From NCBI RefSeq assembly GCF_000742135.1, contig NZ_KN046818.1, forward strand, positions 992,841 to 1,056,840: a stretch of DNA of 64,000 bases, written 5' to 3'. Shown one piece after another: positions 21,700-33,271 of the stretch (position 1 is its first letter; the number at the start of each line of letters is the position of its first letter). A program made the translations under genes and the position numbers. This DNA is from Klebsiella pneumoniae. GTDB lineage: Bacteria; Pseudomonadota; Gammaproteobacteria; Enterobacterales; Enterobacteriaceae. The notes under the pieces were generated by a model that was not told the origin of the DNA, made no database searches, and saw only the letters and a program-made list of their open reading frames with translations.

Positions 21700-23004
21700 A
21701 TGAAATTTCCCGGTAAACGCAAATCTAAACACTATTTTCCCGTTAACGCCCGCGATCCGCTGCTGCAGCAAATTCAGCCGGAGAATGAATCCAGCGTCTC
21801 CTGGGTGGTCGGTATCGACCAGACGCTGGTGGATATCGAAGCGAAAGTGGATGAGGCGTTTATCGTGCGCTACGGCCTGAGCGCGGGCCATTCGCTGGTG
21901 ATTGAAGATGACGTCGCCGAGGCGCTGTACCAGGAGCTGGTGCGCAACAATCTCATTACCCATCAGTTTGCCGGCGGCACCATCGGCAATACCATGCACA
22001 ACTACTCGGTGCTGGCGGACGATCGCTCGGTGCTGCTTGGCGTGATGTGCAGCAATATCGAAATCGGCGGCTACGCCTATCGTTACCTGTGCAATACCTC
22101 CAGCCGCACCGATCTGAACTATCTGCAGGGCGTCGACGGCGCCATTGGCCGCTGCTTTACCCTGATCGGTGACAGCGGCGAGCGCACCTTCGCCATCAGC
22201 CCGGGCCACATGAACAAGCTGCGTCCGGAAAGCATTCCGGAAGCGGTGATCGCCGGCGCCTCGGCGCTGGTGCTGACCTCTTACCTGGTCCGCTGCAAGC
22301 CGGGCGAGCCGATGCCGGACGCGACGATGAAGGCTATTGAGTATGCCAAAAAGCACGATGTGCCGGTGGTGTTAACCCTCGGAACCAAATACGTGATTGC
22401 CGATAACCCGGCGTGGTGGCAGGAGTTCCTGCAGGAGCATGTCTCTATTCTGGCAATGAACGAAGAGGAAGGGGAAGCGCTGACCGGCTTTGCCGATCCG
22501 CTGTCAGCGGCGAATAAGGCGCTGGACTGGGTCGACCTGGTGCTGTGCACCGCCGGCCCGGCGGGCCTGTATATGGCGGGCTTCACCGAAGAAGAGGCGA
22601 AGCGTAAAACCCAGCATCCGCTGCTGCCGGGGGCGATCCCGGAGTTTAACCAGTTTGAATTCAGCCGCGCGATGCGTCACCAGGATTGCGTTAATCCGCT
22701 GCGCATATATTCCCATATCGCTCCCTATATGGGCGGCCCCGAGAAGATCATGAACACCAACGGCGCAGGCGACGGCGCGCTGGCGGCGCTGCTGCATGAC
22801 ATCACCGCCAATAACTACCACCGCAATAACGTACCCAACTCCAGCAAGCACAAATGCAAATGGCTGACCTACTCCTCGCTGGCGCAGGTGTGTAAATATG
22901 CCAACCGCGTGAGCTATCAGGTGCTGAACCAGCACTCGCCGCGTTTAACCCGCGGCCTGCCGGAGCGTGAGGACAGCCTGGAAGAGGCGTACTGGGATCG
23001 GTAA
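21700..23004 (+). CDS. gsk: Inosine-guanosine kinase
   Basis: 434 residues, the E. coli length. PfkB/ribokinase-family enzyme phosphorylating guanosine and inosine for purine salvage. The PfkB signature with the catalytic Asp appears in NTNGAGDGALAALLHD; the substrate side shows GGTIGNTMHNYSVL. It begins 63 bases after hemH and may share its transcript. A hairpin follows the stop. Confidence 0.95.
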   Translation: MKFPGKRKSKHYFPVNARDPLLQQIQPENESSVSWVVGIDQTLVDIEAKVDEAFIVRYGLSAGHSLVIEDDVAEALYQELVRNNLITHQFAGGTIGNTMHNYSVLADDRSVLLGVMCSNIEIGGYAYRYLCNTSSRTDLNYLQGVDGAIGRCFTLIGDSGERTFAISPGHMNKLRPESIPEAVIAGASALVLTSYLVRCKPGEPMPDATMKAIEYAKKHDVPVVLTLGTKYVIADNPAWWQEFLQEHVSILAMNEEEGEALTGFADPLSAANKALDWVDLVLCTAGPAGLYMAGFTEEEAKRKTQHPLLPGAIPEFNQFEFSRAMRHQDCVNPLRIYSHIAPYMGGPEKIMNTNGAGDGALAALLHDITANNYHRNNVPNSSKHKCKWLTYSSLAQVCKYANRVSYQVLNQHSPRLTRGLPEREDSLEEAYWDR

Positions 23005-23010
23005 GCGCGT

Positions 23011-23032
23011 CCCTCTCCCGGCGGGGAGAGGG
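23011..23032. terminator. Hairpin between convergent gsk and ybaL
   Basis: Perfect 9-bp stem (23011-23019 with 23024-23032) with a four-base loop, between two convergent genes. No long U-run; it probably serves both directions weakly. Confidence 0.55.
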
Positions 23033-23039
23033 CAGTACA

Positions 23040-24716
23040 TCAGCCGGTGACCACTTCGCCGGCCGGTGGCGTTTCCAGAAGCCGCAGCATGGCGCGGGCA
23101 ATTTCCCGTTCGCCCATCACCACCTGATTGGCTCCACGATCGATAATGTAGTCCACTTCGTCATCATAATGGGCGCGGGCGATAATCTCGATATTCGGAC
23201 ATTTTTCCCGTGCGGAAGCGACAATCTCTCCGGCCTCGTAGCCGTTAGGGATTGTCAGCAGCAGCCAGCGGGCGCAATCGAGATGCGCCAGCTCCATGAT
23301 CTCTTCATTGGCGGCATTGCCGAGCACCGCGCTGATCCCGCGCTCGCGTAGCTCATCCACGCGGGTGCGCGAGGTTTCAACCACCACCAGCGGGATCCCC
23401 TGGGCCATCAGCTTCTCGCCCAGCAGGCTGCCGACGCGGCCGAAGCCGACCAACAGCGCGTGGTTGCAGATATCGACCGGCACCTGCTTCTCGTCTTCCA
23501 GGACCTCTTCCAGCGTCTGCTCGTCGAGGGTTTCGGTTTTATCGAGATATTTTTCCAGCAGGGTAAACAGCACCGGGTTGAGCATAATTGAGATGATCGC
23601 CCCGGCCAGCACCAGATTTTGTCCGGCCTGCGGCAGCAGGTTAAGCGCCATTCCCAGGCCGGCGAGAATAAAGGCAAACTCGCCAATCTGCGCCAGGCTG
23701 GCGGCGATGGTCAGCGCGGTGCGCGGCGAGTGACCAAACATCCGCACAAGGAAAAAGGCGGCTGCGGATTTACCAAAGATAATAATCGCCAGCGTCGCCA
23801 GCACCGCCAGCGGCTGTTGGACCAGCACCATCGGGTCAAACAGCATGCCGACGGAGACGAAGAACAGCACCGCGAAGGCGTCGCGCAGCGGCAGGGTGTC
23901 ATGGGCGGCGCGGTGGCTGAGCTCGGATTCGTTAAGCACCATGCCGGCAAAGAAGGCGCCGAGGGCAAAAGAGACATCAAACAGCTCCACGGCGCCGAAG
24001 GCGATGCCCAGCGCCAGGGCCAGCACCGACAGAGTGAACAGCTCGCGTGAGCCGGTGGCGGCGCTGCGCGACATGATCCACGGCACCAGCCGGCGGCCGA
24101 CCAGCATCATAATGGCGATAAAGGCCACCACTTTGCCAATGGTGATCCCGAGGTCGAGGGCCAGGGACGCGAAGCCGACGTTGCCTTTCTCCGCCATACC
24201 GGCAATCGCCGGCAGCAGGACCAGCGTCAGGACCATCACCAGGTCTTCCACAATCAGCCAGCCGATGGCGATTTGCCCGCGCTGGCTGTCAATCAGTTGT
24301 CGTTCCTCCAGCGCGCGCAGCAGCACTACGGTACTGGCGGTGGAGAGGCACAGGCCAAAGACGATGCCGGTCATCAGCGACCAGCCGAGGGCGGCGGAGA
24401 GCGCCATACCCAGCAGCGTCGCCACGGCTATCTGGGCGATAGCCCCGGGGATGGCGATCGATTTTACCGCCATCAGGTCTTTAAGTGAGAAATGCAGCCC
24501 GACGCCGAACATCAGCAGAATGACGCCAAGTTCCGCCAGTTCCGGAGCCAGTTTGGTGTCAGCAACAAAGCCAGGGGTGAAAGGTCCGGCCAGCACGCCC
24601 GCTAAGAGATATCCCACCAGAGGAGAAATACGTAGCTTATTGGCAATCATGCCGAGAATAAAGGCGAGCACGAGGCCGCCGACAATGGTGGTGATAAGCG
24701 GTGTTGCGTGGTGCAT
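23040..24716 (-). CDS. ybaL: Putative cation/proton antiporter YbaL (Kef-type)
   Basis: 558 residues of the CPA2 family. About 12 transmembrane segments (residues 1-380) and a C-terminal RCK/TrkA-N domain beginning near HALLVGFGRVGSLLGEKL, with the GxGxxG dinucleotide fold. Family members couple K+ efflux to H+; the YbaL substrate has not been firmly shown. Terminal residues MHHATPLITTIVGGLVLAF match E. coli. Convergent with gsk and downstream of fsr on the same strand. Confidence 0.93.
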   Translation of the reverse strand: MHHATPLITTIVGGLVLAFILGMIANKLRISPLVGYLLAGVLAGPFTPGFVADTKLAPELAELGVILLMFGVGLHFSLKDLMAVKSIAIPGAIAQIAVATLLGMALSAALGWSLMTGIVFGLCLSTASTVVLLRALEERQLIDSQRGQIAIGWLIVEDLVMVLTLVLLPAIAGMAEKGNVGFASLALDLGITIGKVVAFIAIMMLVGRRLVPWIMSRSAATGSRELFTLSVLALALGIAFGAVELFDVSFALGAFFAGMVLNESELSHRAAHDTLPLRDAFAVLFFVSVGMLFDPMVLVQQPLAVLATLAIIIFGKSAAAFFLVRMFGHSPRTALTIAASLAQIGEFAFILAGLGMALNLLPQAGQNLVLAGAIISIMLNPVLFTLLEKYLDKTETLDEQTLEEVLEDEKQVPVDICNHALLVGFGRVGSLLGEKLMAQGIPLVVVETSRTRVDELRERGISAVLGNAANEEIMELAHLDCARWLLLTIPNGYEAGEIVASAREKCPNIEIIARAHYDDEVDYIIDRGANQVVMGEREIARAMLRLLETPPAGEVVTG

Positions 24717-24941
24717 TCCGTCTCCTTTCCAGTGGTGTATCGGTCCATTTTGCTACCCTGTCCGGGTAATAGTTTATGACAAAAACGTTCACTTTGTTTA
24801 TGAATAATTCTTGAGTTGTGCAAAAAAATGCAATTAGCCGATGAAAAGGCACAGAAGGGAAAATGGCGGGGGGAAATCGTGGAACAGGCTGATGACACAA
24901 GGGTTAACGGCGGCCAGGGTTGCACTTTGGCCGCCGAATAA

Positions 24942-26162
24942 TCAGGCTTTTTGCCGGTTATCAGGAAGGAATATCGTCAGGAATCCCAGCAGCGGCAGGA
25001 AGGCGCAGATTTTATAAACCAGATCAATGCTGGTATGGTCCGCCAGCAGGCCTAACACCGCGGCGCCAAGGCCGCCCATGCCAAAGGCGAAGCCGAAAAA
25101 CAGGCCAGAAACCATGCCGATGCGTCCCGGTAGCAGTTCCTGCGCATAGACCAGAATAGCGGAAAAGGCCGAGGCGAGGATAAAACCAATGATCACCGTT
25201 AAAATCCCCGTCCATTCAAGGCTGGCGTAGGGTAAAACAAGGGTGAAAGGCGCTACGCCGAGGATAGAACCCCAAATCACATATTTACGCCCAATTTTAT
25301 CGCCAACAGGCCCGCCAATTACCGTCCCGGCAGCCACTGCGAACAGGAAGGCAAACAGATGAAGCTGGGCGTTTTGCACCGTTAAGCCGAATTTATGCAT
25401 CAGATAAAAGGTGTAATAGCTGCTAATGCTCGCCATATAGAAATATTTCGAGAAAATCAGCATCAGCAGAATGCCTACCGCCAGAATAACCTTCTTGCGC
25501 GGCAGCGGATTAACGATGGCCGGTTTCGGTTTGCCCTTATTCATTCGATGCTGCGCGGCATACCAGCGGCTGATTTGCGACAGCACGACAATAGCCAACA
25601 GAGCGGCCAGCACGAACCAGGCGACGTTGCCTTTGCCGTACGGGGCGATGATCACCGCCGCCAGCAATGGGCCAAGCGAGCTGCCGAAGTTGCCGCCCAC
25701 CTGGAACAGCGACTGGGCCAGGCCGTGACGGCCGCCGGAGGCCATTCGCGCTACGCGGGACGATTCCGGATGGAAAACCGAGGAGCCGGTACCTACCAGC
25801 GCGGCGGCCAGCAGCACCATGCCGAAGCTACCGGCCAGCGCGAGGAGAATCAAACCGCAGAGGGTGAAGCACATGCCCACCGGCAGCGACCACGGCATCG
25901 AGCGTTTATCGGTGATGTAGCCAATCACCGGCTGGAATAGCGATGAGGTGAGCTGGAAGGTCAGGGTGATCATGCCGATCTGCACGAAGGTAAGGGAGAA
26001 CTCCGCCTGCAGCAGCGGGTAGATAGCGAGAATAAGCGACTGGATCATATCGTTAAGCAAATGGGACAGGCTGATCGCGCCTAAGATGCCAAACGAGGTG
26101 CGTGCTTTTTGCGGCGGCGCAGCGGGGCCGGACAAGGGTTGAGCGGTCTGATTTATTGCCAT
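24942..26162 (-). CDS. fsr: Fosmidomycin resistance efflux protein, MFS
   Basis: 406 residues, the E. coli Fsr length. Twelve-helix major facilitator exporter that confers fosmidomycin resistance when overexpressed; the natural substrate is unknown. Visible are the loop-2 region GYITDKRSMPWSL and the repeated PVGDKIGRKYVIWGS in the second half, the classic MFS motif A. Located between ybaL and ushA as in E. coli. Confidence 0.93.
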   Translation of the reverse strand: MAINQTAQPLSGPAAPPQKARTSFGILGAISLSHLLNDMIQSLILAIYPLLQAEFSLTFVQIGMITLTFQLTSSLFQPVIGYITDKRSMPWSLPVGMCFTLCGLILLALAGSFGMVLLAAALVGTGSSVFHPESSRVARMASGGRHGLAQSLFQVGGNFGSSLGPLLAAVIIAPYGKGNVAWFVLAALLAIVVLSQISRWYAAQHRMNKGKPKPAIVNPLPRKKVILAVGILLMLIFSKYFYMASISSYYTFYLMHKFGLTVQNAQLHLFAFLFAVAAGTVIGGPVGDKIGRKYVIWGSILGVAPFTLVLPYASLEWTGILTVIIGFILASAFSAILVYAQELLPGRIGMVSGLFFGFAFGMGGLGAAVLGLLADHTSIDLVYKICAFLPLLGFLTIFLPDNRQKA

Positions 26163-26431
26163 AGGTTCACGTCACTTTTTTATATAGCTTTCGTCTTTTG
26201 TCAGCCATGGCGACTGCCCTGATTTTCCCGGCTACTGCATGGGAAATATGACGAACGGGCTGACGCAATGCCATACAACGCGAAGGCGTATAGAGGATGC
26301 AGGTAGAATTATTATCCAACTAACATACCTGCTGATAAGGTTTGAAGGAAGTCGCAATTCTGAAAACATATTTGTCAACGCGACTAACTCGCTATACTTT
26401 CGGCACTTGGGATTAAGTCAGGGAGTGAAGC

Positions 26432-28084
26432 ATGCATTATTTCAAACACAGCGTAGCGCTGGCGCTATTCGCCGCTTTATCGCTGGGCAGCTTGTCGGCA
26501 CAGGCCTATGAGCAGGATAAAACCTATAAAATTACCATCCTGCACACCAACGATCACCACGGCCATTTCTGGCGCAATGACTACGGCGAATATGGCCTGG
26601 CGGCGCAGAAAACGCTGGTCGATGGCATCCGGAAAGAGGTGGCGGCGGAAGGGGGAAGCGTCCTGCTGTTATCCGGCGGCGATATTAATACCGGCGTACC
26701 GGAGTCTGATTTACAGGATGCAGAGCCCGATTTTCGCGGCATGAACCTCATCGGCTACGACGCGATGGCGGTGGGAAACCATGAATTCGATAATCCGCTG
26801 AGCGTACTGCGCCAGCAGGAAAAGTGGGCTAAGTTCCCGTTCCTGTCGGCCAATATTTATCAGAAAAGCACCGGCGAACGGCTGTTCAAACCCTGGGCGT
26901 TGTTTAAGCGCGGTGGGCTGAAAATCGCGGTGATTGGCTTAACCACCGACGATACGGCCAAGATTGGCAATCCGGAATATTTCACCGATATTGAATTCCG
27001 CAAACCGGCGGAAGAGGCGAAGCTGGTTATCCAGGAGCTGCAGCAGAATGAAAAGCCGGACGTGATCCTGGCCACCACCCATATGGGCCATTACGACAAT
27101 GGCAACCACGGCTCTAACGCGCCGGGCGATGTTGAAATGGCGCGGAGTTTACCTGCGGGATCGCTGGCGATGATCGTCGGCGGTCACTCGCAGGATCCGG
27201 TATGCATGGCGGCGGAAAATAAAAAGCAGGTCGATTATGTGCCAGGCACCCCGTGCGCTCCGGATCGTCAGAACGGCATCTGGATCGTCCAGGCGCATGA
27301 GTGGGGCAAATACGTCGGCCGCGCCGATTTTGAGTTCCGCAACGGCGAGATGAAGCTGGTGCACTATCATCTGATCCCGGTCAACCTGAAGAAAAAAGTG
27401 ACTTACGATAACGGCCAAAGCGAGCGGGTGCTGTATACGCCGCAGATCGCCGAGAACCCGCAGATGATGTCGCTGCTGACGCCGTTCCAGAACAAAGGCA
27501 AGGCGCAGCTGCAGGTCAAAATCGGCAGCGTGAATGGTCATCTGGAGGGCGACCGCAGTAAAGTGCGCTTTGTGCAGACCAATATGGGCCACCTGCTGCT
27601 GGCGGCGCAAATAGCGCGCAGCAACGCGGATTTCGCGGTGATGAGCGGCGGCGGGATCCGCGACTCCATTGAGGCGGGGGATATCACCTACAAAGATGTG
27701 ATGAAGGTCCAGCCGTTCGGCAATGTGCTGACCTATGTCGATATGAGCGGCAAGGAGGTAGTGGATTACCTGACCGCCGTCGCGCAGATGAAGCCGGATT
27801 CCGGCGCTTATCCGCAGTTTGCCAACGTCAGTTTCGTGGCCAAAGACGGTAAGCTGAACGATCTGAAAATCAAAGGCGAACCGGTGGATCCGGCGAAGAC
27901 CTATCGGATGGCGACGCTGAGCTTTAACGCCACCGGCGGCGATGGCTATCCGAATATCGCCGATAAACCCGGGTATGTGAATACCGGCTTTATCGATGCC
28001 GAAGTGCTGAAAGAGTATATCGAGAAGAACTCGCCGCTGGATGCCGCCGCCTATGAGCCGAAAGGCGAGGTGAGCTGGCAGTAA
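26432..28084 (+). CDS. ushA: Bifunctional UDP-sugar hydrolase / 5'-nucleotidase
   Basis: 550 residues. Periplasmic: signal peptide MHYFKHSVALALFAALSLG ending ...SAQA. The metallophosphatase domain shows TILHTNDHHGHF, SGGDINTG, AVGNHEFD, and TTHMGHYDNG; the C-terminal 5'-nucleotidase domain contains NFNATGGDGYP-type substrate stacking residues (FNATGGDGYPNI). It hydrolyses UDP-glucose and nucleotides for salvage. GGGAGTGAAGC precedes the ATG. Followed by a REP pair. Confidence 0.96.
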   Translation: MHYFKHSVALALFAALSLGSLSAQAYEQDKTYKITILHTNDHHGHFWRNDYGEYGLAAQKTLVDGIRKEVAAEGGSVLLLSGGDINTGVPESDLQDAEPDFRGMNLIGYDAMAVGNHEFDNPLSVLRQQEKWAKFPFLSANIYQKSTGERLFKPWALFKRGGLKIAVIGLTTDDTAKIGNPEYFTDIEFRKPAEEAKLVIQELQQNEKPDVILATTHMGHYDNGNHGSNAPGDVEMARSLPAGSLAMIVGGHSQDPVCMAAENKKQVDYVPGTPCAPDRQNGIWIVQAHEWGKYVGRADFEFRNGEMKLVHYHLIPVNLKKKVTYDNGQSERVLYTPQIAENPQMMSLLTPFQNKGKAQLQVKIGSVNGHLEGDRSKVRFVQTNMGHLLLAAQIARSNADFAVMSGGGIRDSIEAGDITYKDVMKVQPFGNVLTYVDMSGKEVVDYLTAVAQMKPDSGAYPQFANVSFVAKDGKLNDLKIKGEPVDPAKTYRMATLSFNATGGDGYPNIADKPGYVNTGFIDAEVLKEYIEKNSPLDAAAYEPKGEVSWQ

Positions 28085-28108
28085 GCCTGGGCTTCAGGTT
28101 GGCTATTT

Positions 28109-28182
28109 CCCCGGTGGCGCTACGCTTACCGGGGCTACAAGTTGGGTATCCCGGATAAGGCGCGTGCGCCGCTATCCGGGAT
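28109..28182. repeat. REP/BIME pair after ushA
   Basis: Two adjacent palindromes: 28109-28134 (CCCCGGT...ACCGGGG) and 28148-28182 (ATCCCGGATA...TATCCGGGAT). They are of the REP type, oppositely oriented, between convergent ushA and ybaK. The second is followed by CGTTTTAT and could also terminate ushA. Confidence 0.7.
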
Positions 28183-28189
28183 CGTTTTA

Positions 28190-29666
<1,477 letters not shown>

Positions 29667-29747
29667 ACGCGCTCCGAAGTGTGAGGACTTCATGCTAGCG
29701 CATATGGTGATACACGTCACCCTTCCGGCGGGCTTTTCTTGTTCCGG

Positions 29748-29782
29748 CAAAAAAACGGGCGCCGAACAACGTCGGCGCCCGT
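29748..29782 (-). terminator. Intrinsic terminator of copA
   Basis: Perfect 11-bp GC-rich stem (29755-29765 with 29772-29782), six-base loop, followed on the minus strand by seven U residues. Just downstream of the copA stop. Confidence 0.9.
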
Positions 29783-29797
29783 TTCATCTGACAGCGT

Positions 29798-32299
29798 TTA
29801 CTCTTTTGGTTTAAAGCGCAGCAGGCGGTTGGCGTTACTCACCACGGTGATCGACGACAGCGCCATCGCCGCGCCGGCGACCACCGGGTTGAGCAGGGTG
29901 CCGGTCAGCGGCCAGAGGATCCCGGCGGCAATCGGGATACCCAGCGAGTTGTAGACAAACGCGCCCAGCAGGTTCTGCTTCATATTGCGTAACGTTGCTT
30001 TCGAAATCGCCAGCGCATCGGCCACGCCGTGAAGACTATGGCGCATCAGGGTGATCGCCGCGGTTTCAATAGCGACATCGCTGCCGCCGCCCATGGCGAT
30101 CCCGACATCCGCCTGGGCCAGCGCCGGGGCGTCGTTAATCCCATCGCCAACCATCGCCACTTTGTGCCCCTGGCTCTGCAGACGCTTAATGGCATCGGCT
30201 TTACCGTCCGGTAGCACGCCGGCGATCACTTCATCAATGCCGGCTTCTTTGGCGATAGCCTTCGCGGTGGTGGGGTTATCCCCGGTAAGCATCACCAGCC
30301 GGTAGCCCTGCCGATGCAAACGCGCCAGGGCGTCGACGCTGTCTTCGCGCAGCGGGTCGCGGATGGCGAACAGCGCGGCGGCCTGACCATCCACCGCCAG
30401 CAGCACCGGCGTGGCGCCGCGTGAGGCCTGGGCTGTCATCTCGCTTTCCACCTCGGCGGTATTGATATGCTGCTCGTTGAGCAGCGCCTGGTTACCGAGC
30501 AGCAGACGATGACCTTCCGCCTCGCCGCTGACGCCAAGGCCGCGCAGGGTGCGGAAGCCGCTGACTTCCGGCAATGGGCCGTCGGCAGCTTTATCAAGGA
30601 TCGCTCGCGCCAGCGGATGGCTTGAGCCCTGCTCCAGCGCGGCGGCAAGACGCAGCGCGGTATGCTCATCAACGCCAGCGAAAGTTTTCACCGCCACCAC
30701 CTGCGGCTTGCCTTCGGTCAGGGTGCCGGTTTTATCGAACACCAGGGTGTCGAGTTCACTGGCGCGCTGCAGCGCATCGGCATCGCGCACCAGCACGCCA
30801 TACTCCGCCGCCCGGCCAACGCCGGAGATAATCGACATTGGCGTCGCCAGGCCTAAGGCGCACGGACAGGCGATAATCAGTACCGTGGTGGCAATGACCA
30901 GGGTATAGACGATCTGCGGCGCCGGGCCGAAGAAGTACCAGATCGCAGCGCTAATCAGCGCAATGACGACCACCGCCGGAACAAATACGGCGGAGATTTT
31001 ATCCGCCAGCTGGCCGATCTCCGGTTTGCTGCTCTGCGCCTGGCGCACCATGCGGATAATTCTTGCCAGCGTGGTCTGGCTGCCGACGGCGCTGGCGGTA
31101 AACAGCACGCTGCCATCCTGCACCACGGTACCGGCGTGAATGGCGTCGCCATCGCCTTTTTGCTGCGGCACTGGTTCGCCGGTGAGCATCGCTTCATCAA
31201 ACCAGGCTTCGCCCTGGCTTATCATGCCGTCGACCGGGACGCGGTCGCCGGTAGTCAGGCGCAGCGTCATGCCGGCCTGAACTTCCGCGAGCGGCAGATC
31301 TTTCTCGCCCTCGGGCGTGACGACCCGCGCCGAAGGCGGCGTCAGGTCGAGCAGTTTTTCCAGCGCTTTCGAGGAGCGCTGACGCGCGCGGGCCTCCAGC
31401 ATATGGCCGAGGTTAATCAGGCCGATAATCATCGCGCTGGCTTCGTAATAGAGATGGCGGGCTTCCATCGGGAACCACTGCGGCCACAGGTTGACGCTCA
31501 TCGAGTACAGCCAGGCGACGCCGGTGCCGAGCGCCACCAGCGTATCCATGGTGGCGGTGCCGTTTTTCAGGCTTTTCCACGCGCTGCGGTAGAAGTGGCC
31601 GCCGGCGAAGACCATGACGGCGAGGGTGACAAGGCCGATAACCAGCCACAGCGAACGGTTGTCGTCGCTGACCATCATGTTATCGCCGATCATGCCCCAG
31701 ACCATCACCGGCACGCCGACCAGCAGGGCGACAATCGCCTGCCAGCGAAAACGTTTCATCGTCGCGAGGGCGGTTTCCTGCTGACGTTCGCGGCGTTGCA
31801 GATCGTCTTCGATCGCCTCCGCGCCATAGCCGGCTTTCTCCACCGCCTGCACTAATTCTGCGGCGGACGCACTGCCCATCACCAGCGCCGTGCGTTCCGC
31901 CAGGTTAACCCGCGCCTGTGAGACGCCCGGCACCGCGGCAAGCGCGTTTTGTACCCGGGAGACGCAGCTGGCGCAGCTCATGCCGTTGATCAGCAGCTGT
32001 TGACTGTCATCTTCGTCATGGGCTGCCGGAAGCTCAGGAGTGGCCGCTGTCAGTGCTTCCGACGGGATTGATGATTCTGCCAGCGGTTTAGCCTTTGGGT
32101 GGCTGAGCTCCGCGCCGTATCCGGCTTGTTTAACGGTATCAATCAGCGCTTGCGCGCTGGCGCTGCCCGTCACATGGGCTTCAGTGAGGGTGACTTCCGC
32201 TTGCTCAACGTCAGGACGCTGCTCCAGACTCTCTTTCACGCGTTTGACGCAGTGGCCGCAGGAGAGGCCATCCAGCGTCAGGTCGATAGTGTTAGACAT
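29798..32299 (-). CDS. copA: Cu(I)-exporting P-type ATPase CopA
   Basis: 833 residues (E. coli 834). Pumps Cu+ to the periplasm. Two N-terminal metal-binding domains (GLSCGHC at Cys14/Cys17 and GMSCASC), the transmembrane CPC (Cys478-Pro-Cys480), the phosphorylated Asp522 in DKTGT, SSHPLA in the nucleotide domain and [16 protein letters not shown] precedes the ATG at 32299. A conserved -1 slip site after codon 69 should also produce the 70-residue copper chaperone CopA(Z). Divergent from its regulator cueR, sharing the promoter region. Confidence 0.97.
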   Translation of the reverse strand: MSNTIDLTLDGLSCGHCVKRVKESLEQRPDVEQAEVTLTEAHVTGSASAQALIDTVKQAGYGAELSHPKAKPLAESSIPSEALTAATPELPAAHDEDDSQQLLINGMSCASCVSRVQNALAAVPGVSQARVNLAERTALVMGSASAAELVQAVEKAGYGAEAIEDDLQRRERQQETALATMKRFRWQAIVALLVGVPVMVWGMIGDNMMVSDDNRSLWLVIGLVTLAVMVFAGGHFYRSAWKSLKNGTATMDTLVALGTGVAWLYSMSVNLWPQWFPMEARHLYYEASAMIIGLINLGHMLEARARQRSSKALEKLLDLTPPSARVVTPEGEKDLPLAEVQAGMTLRLTTGDRVPVDGMISQGEAWFDEAMLTGEPVPQQKGDGDAIHAGTVVQDGSVLFTASAVGSQTTLARIIRMVRQAQSSKPEIGQLADKISAVFVPAVVVIALISAAIWYFFGPAPQIVYTLVIATTVLIIACPCALGLATPMSIISGVGRAAEYGVLVRDADALQRASELDTLVFDKTGTLTEGKPQVVAVKTFAGVDEHTALRLAAALEQGSSHPLARAILDKAADGPLPEVSGFRTLRGLGVSGEAEGHRLLLGNQALLNEQHINTAEVESEMTAQASRGATPVLLAVDGQAAALFAIRDPLREDSVDALARLHRQGYRLVMLTGDNPTTAKAIAKEAGIDEVIAGVLPDGKADAIKRLQSQGHKVAMVGDGINDAPALAQADVGIAMGGGSDVAIETAAITLMRHSLHGVADALAISKATLRNMKQNLLGAFVYNSLGIPIAAGILWPLTGTLLNPVVAGAAMALSSITVVSNANRLLRFKPKE
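32088..32099 (-). promoter_or_regulatory. Programmed -1 frameshift site in copA yielding CopA(Z)
   Basis: On the coding strand the heptamer C CCA AAG covers codons 68-69 (Pro-Lys). After a -1 slip the ribosome reads CCC AAA GGC TAA, so it adds Gly70 and stops at the TAA complementary to 32088-32090. The product is the first metal-binding domain alone, 70 residues, the same size and end as E. coli CopA(Z). The slip heptamer is the one reported for E. coli. Confidence 0.85.
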
Positions 32300-32365
32300 A
32301 AATAACTCCTGAATAATTTTCCGGTCAACGATTGACCAGACCCACTCTTTCATCGAGTATTAAGA

Positions 32366-32396
32366 AGGTTAAACCTTCCAGCAAGGGGAAGGTCAA
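32366..32396 (-). promoter_or_regulatory. copA promoter with CueR box
   Basis: Minus-strand TTGACC (-35, 32391-32396) and TAACCT (-10, 32366-32371) with an over-long 19-base spacer, the hallmark of MerR-family promoters. The dyad CCTTCC...GGAAGG (32374-32392) lies within it and matches the CueR operator. The 19-base spacer explains activation by Cu-bound CueR through DNA distortion. Confidence 0.9.
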
Positions 32397-32405
32397 GGAG
32401 AAAAA

Positions 32406-32816
32406 ATGAATATCAGCGATGTGGCGAAAAAAACCGGCTTAACCAGCAAAGCGATTCGTTTTTATGAAGAGAAGGGGCTGGTAACGCCGCCGTTGCGGAG
32501 CGAAAACGGCTACCGCACCTATAGTCAGCAGCATCTCGATGAGCTGACGCTGCTGCGCCAGGCGCGGCAGGTGGGGTTTAACCTGGAAGAGTGCCGCGAG
32601 CTGGTGGCCCTGTTCAACGACCCGTCGCGGCACAGCGCCGATGTGAAAAAACGCACGCTGGAGAAAGTGGCGGATATCGAGAACCATATCCGCGAGCTGC
32701 AAAATATGCGCGCGCACCTGCTGGCGCTGGCCGAATCCTGCCCCGGCGACGACAGCGCGGAGTGCCCGATTATCGATAATCTTTCCGGCTGCTGCCATCG
32801 CAAGGCGCAGGCTTAA
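32406..32816 (+). CDS. cueR: Copper-responsive MerR-family activator CueR
   Basis: 136 residues. Winged HTH at the N-terminus ([23 protein letters not shown]), a dimerising helix, and the metal loop with Cys112 and Cys120 (CPGDDSAEC), the Cu+ ligands of E. coli CueR; an additional Cys pair and His follow near the C-terminus (CCHR). AAGGAG precedes the start. Divergent from copA; its end overlaps the convergent ybbJ by 4 bases. Confidence 0.96.
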   Translation: MNISDVAKKTGLTSKAIRFYEEKGLVTPPLRSENGYRTYSQQHLDELTLLRQARQVGFNLEECRELVALFNDPSRHSADVKKRTLEKVADIENHIRELQNMRAHLLALAESCPGDDSAECPIIDNLSGCCHRKAQA

Positions 32817-33271
32817 CGGACGGCGGGTCTGATTCGTAGCGTAATCCCTTCTACGGCAATCACTTCAACCTTGCTGCCCGCCGCGAAGTCTTCATCGGCA
32901 ATCACCGGCCAGGAGCTATCGCCCACGCGGACGTGGCCGCGGCCGTTCACCAGCGGGGCATCCAGCGTCAGGCGGCGGCCCACCAGTTGCTGCCCTCGCT
33001 GGTTGAGCTGGGCATCGGCCGGGCGCTGCGTTTTGACGCGCTTGCGCAGCCATTTCGACCACAGCCACGCCGCCAGCAGGGTGAGAACGGCAAACAGCGT
33101 GCCTTGCCATTCCCAGCTCAGCGGCAGGAGCCAGGTCAGGGCGCCGGTCACCACGCCGGCGACGCCGCTCCACAGCAGGTATCCGCTGCCGCCCAGCATC
33201 TCGGCCGCCAGCAGCAGCCCGCCGAGGCTTAGCCAGAACAGATGGGGGTGTGCGAGGATCATGCCGATCAT
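32813..33271 (-). CDS. ybbJ: NfeD-family membrane protein YbbJ
   Basis: 152 residues. Four hydrophobic segments in residues 7-80 and a C-terminal OB-fold (about 95-150; [26 protein letters not shown]). NfeD proteins pair with SPFH/stomatin partners and influence membrane stress responses. Its start overlaps the stop of qmcA by four bases (ATGA), as expected for such a pair. A second Met three codons in is an alternative start. Confidence 0.92.
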   Translation of the reverse strand: MIGMILAHPHLFWLSLGGLLLAAEMLGGSGYLLWSGVAGVVTGALTWLLPLSWEWQGTLFAVLTLLAAWLWSKWLRKRVKTQRPADAQLNQRGQQLVGRRLTLDAPLVNGRGHVRVGDSSWPVIADEDFAAGSKVEVIAVEGITLRIRPAVR

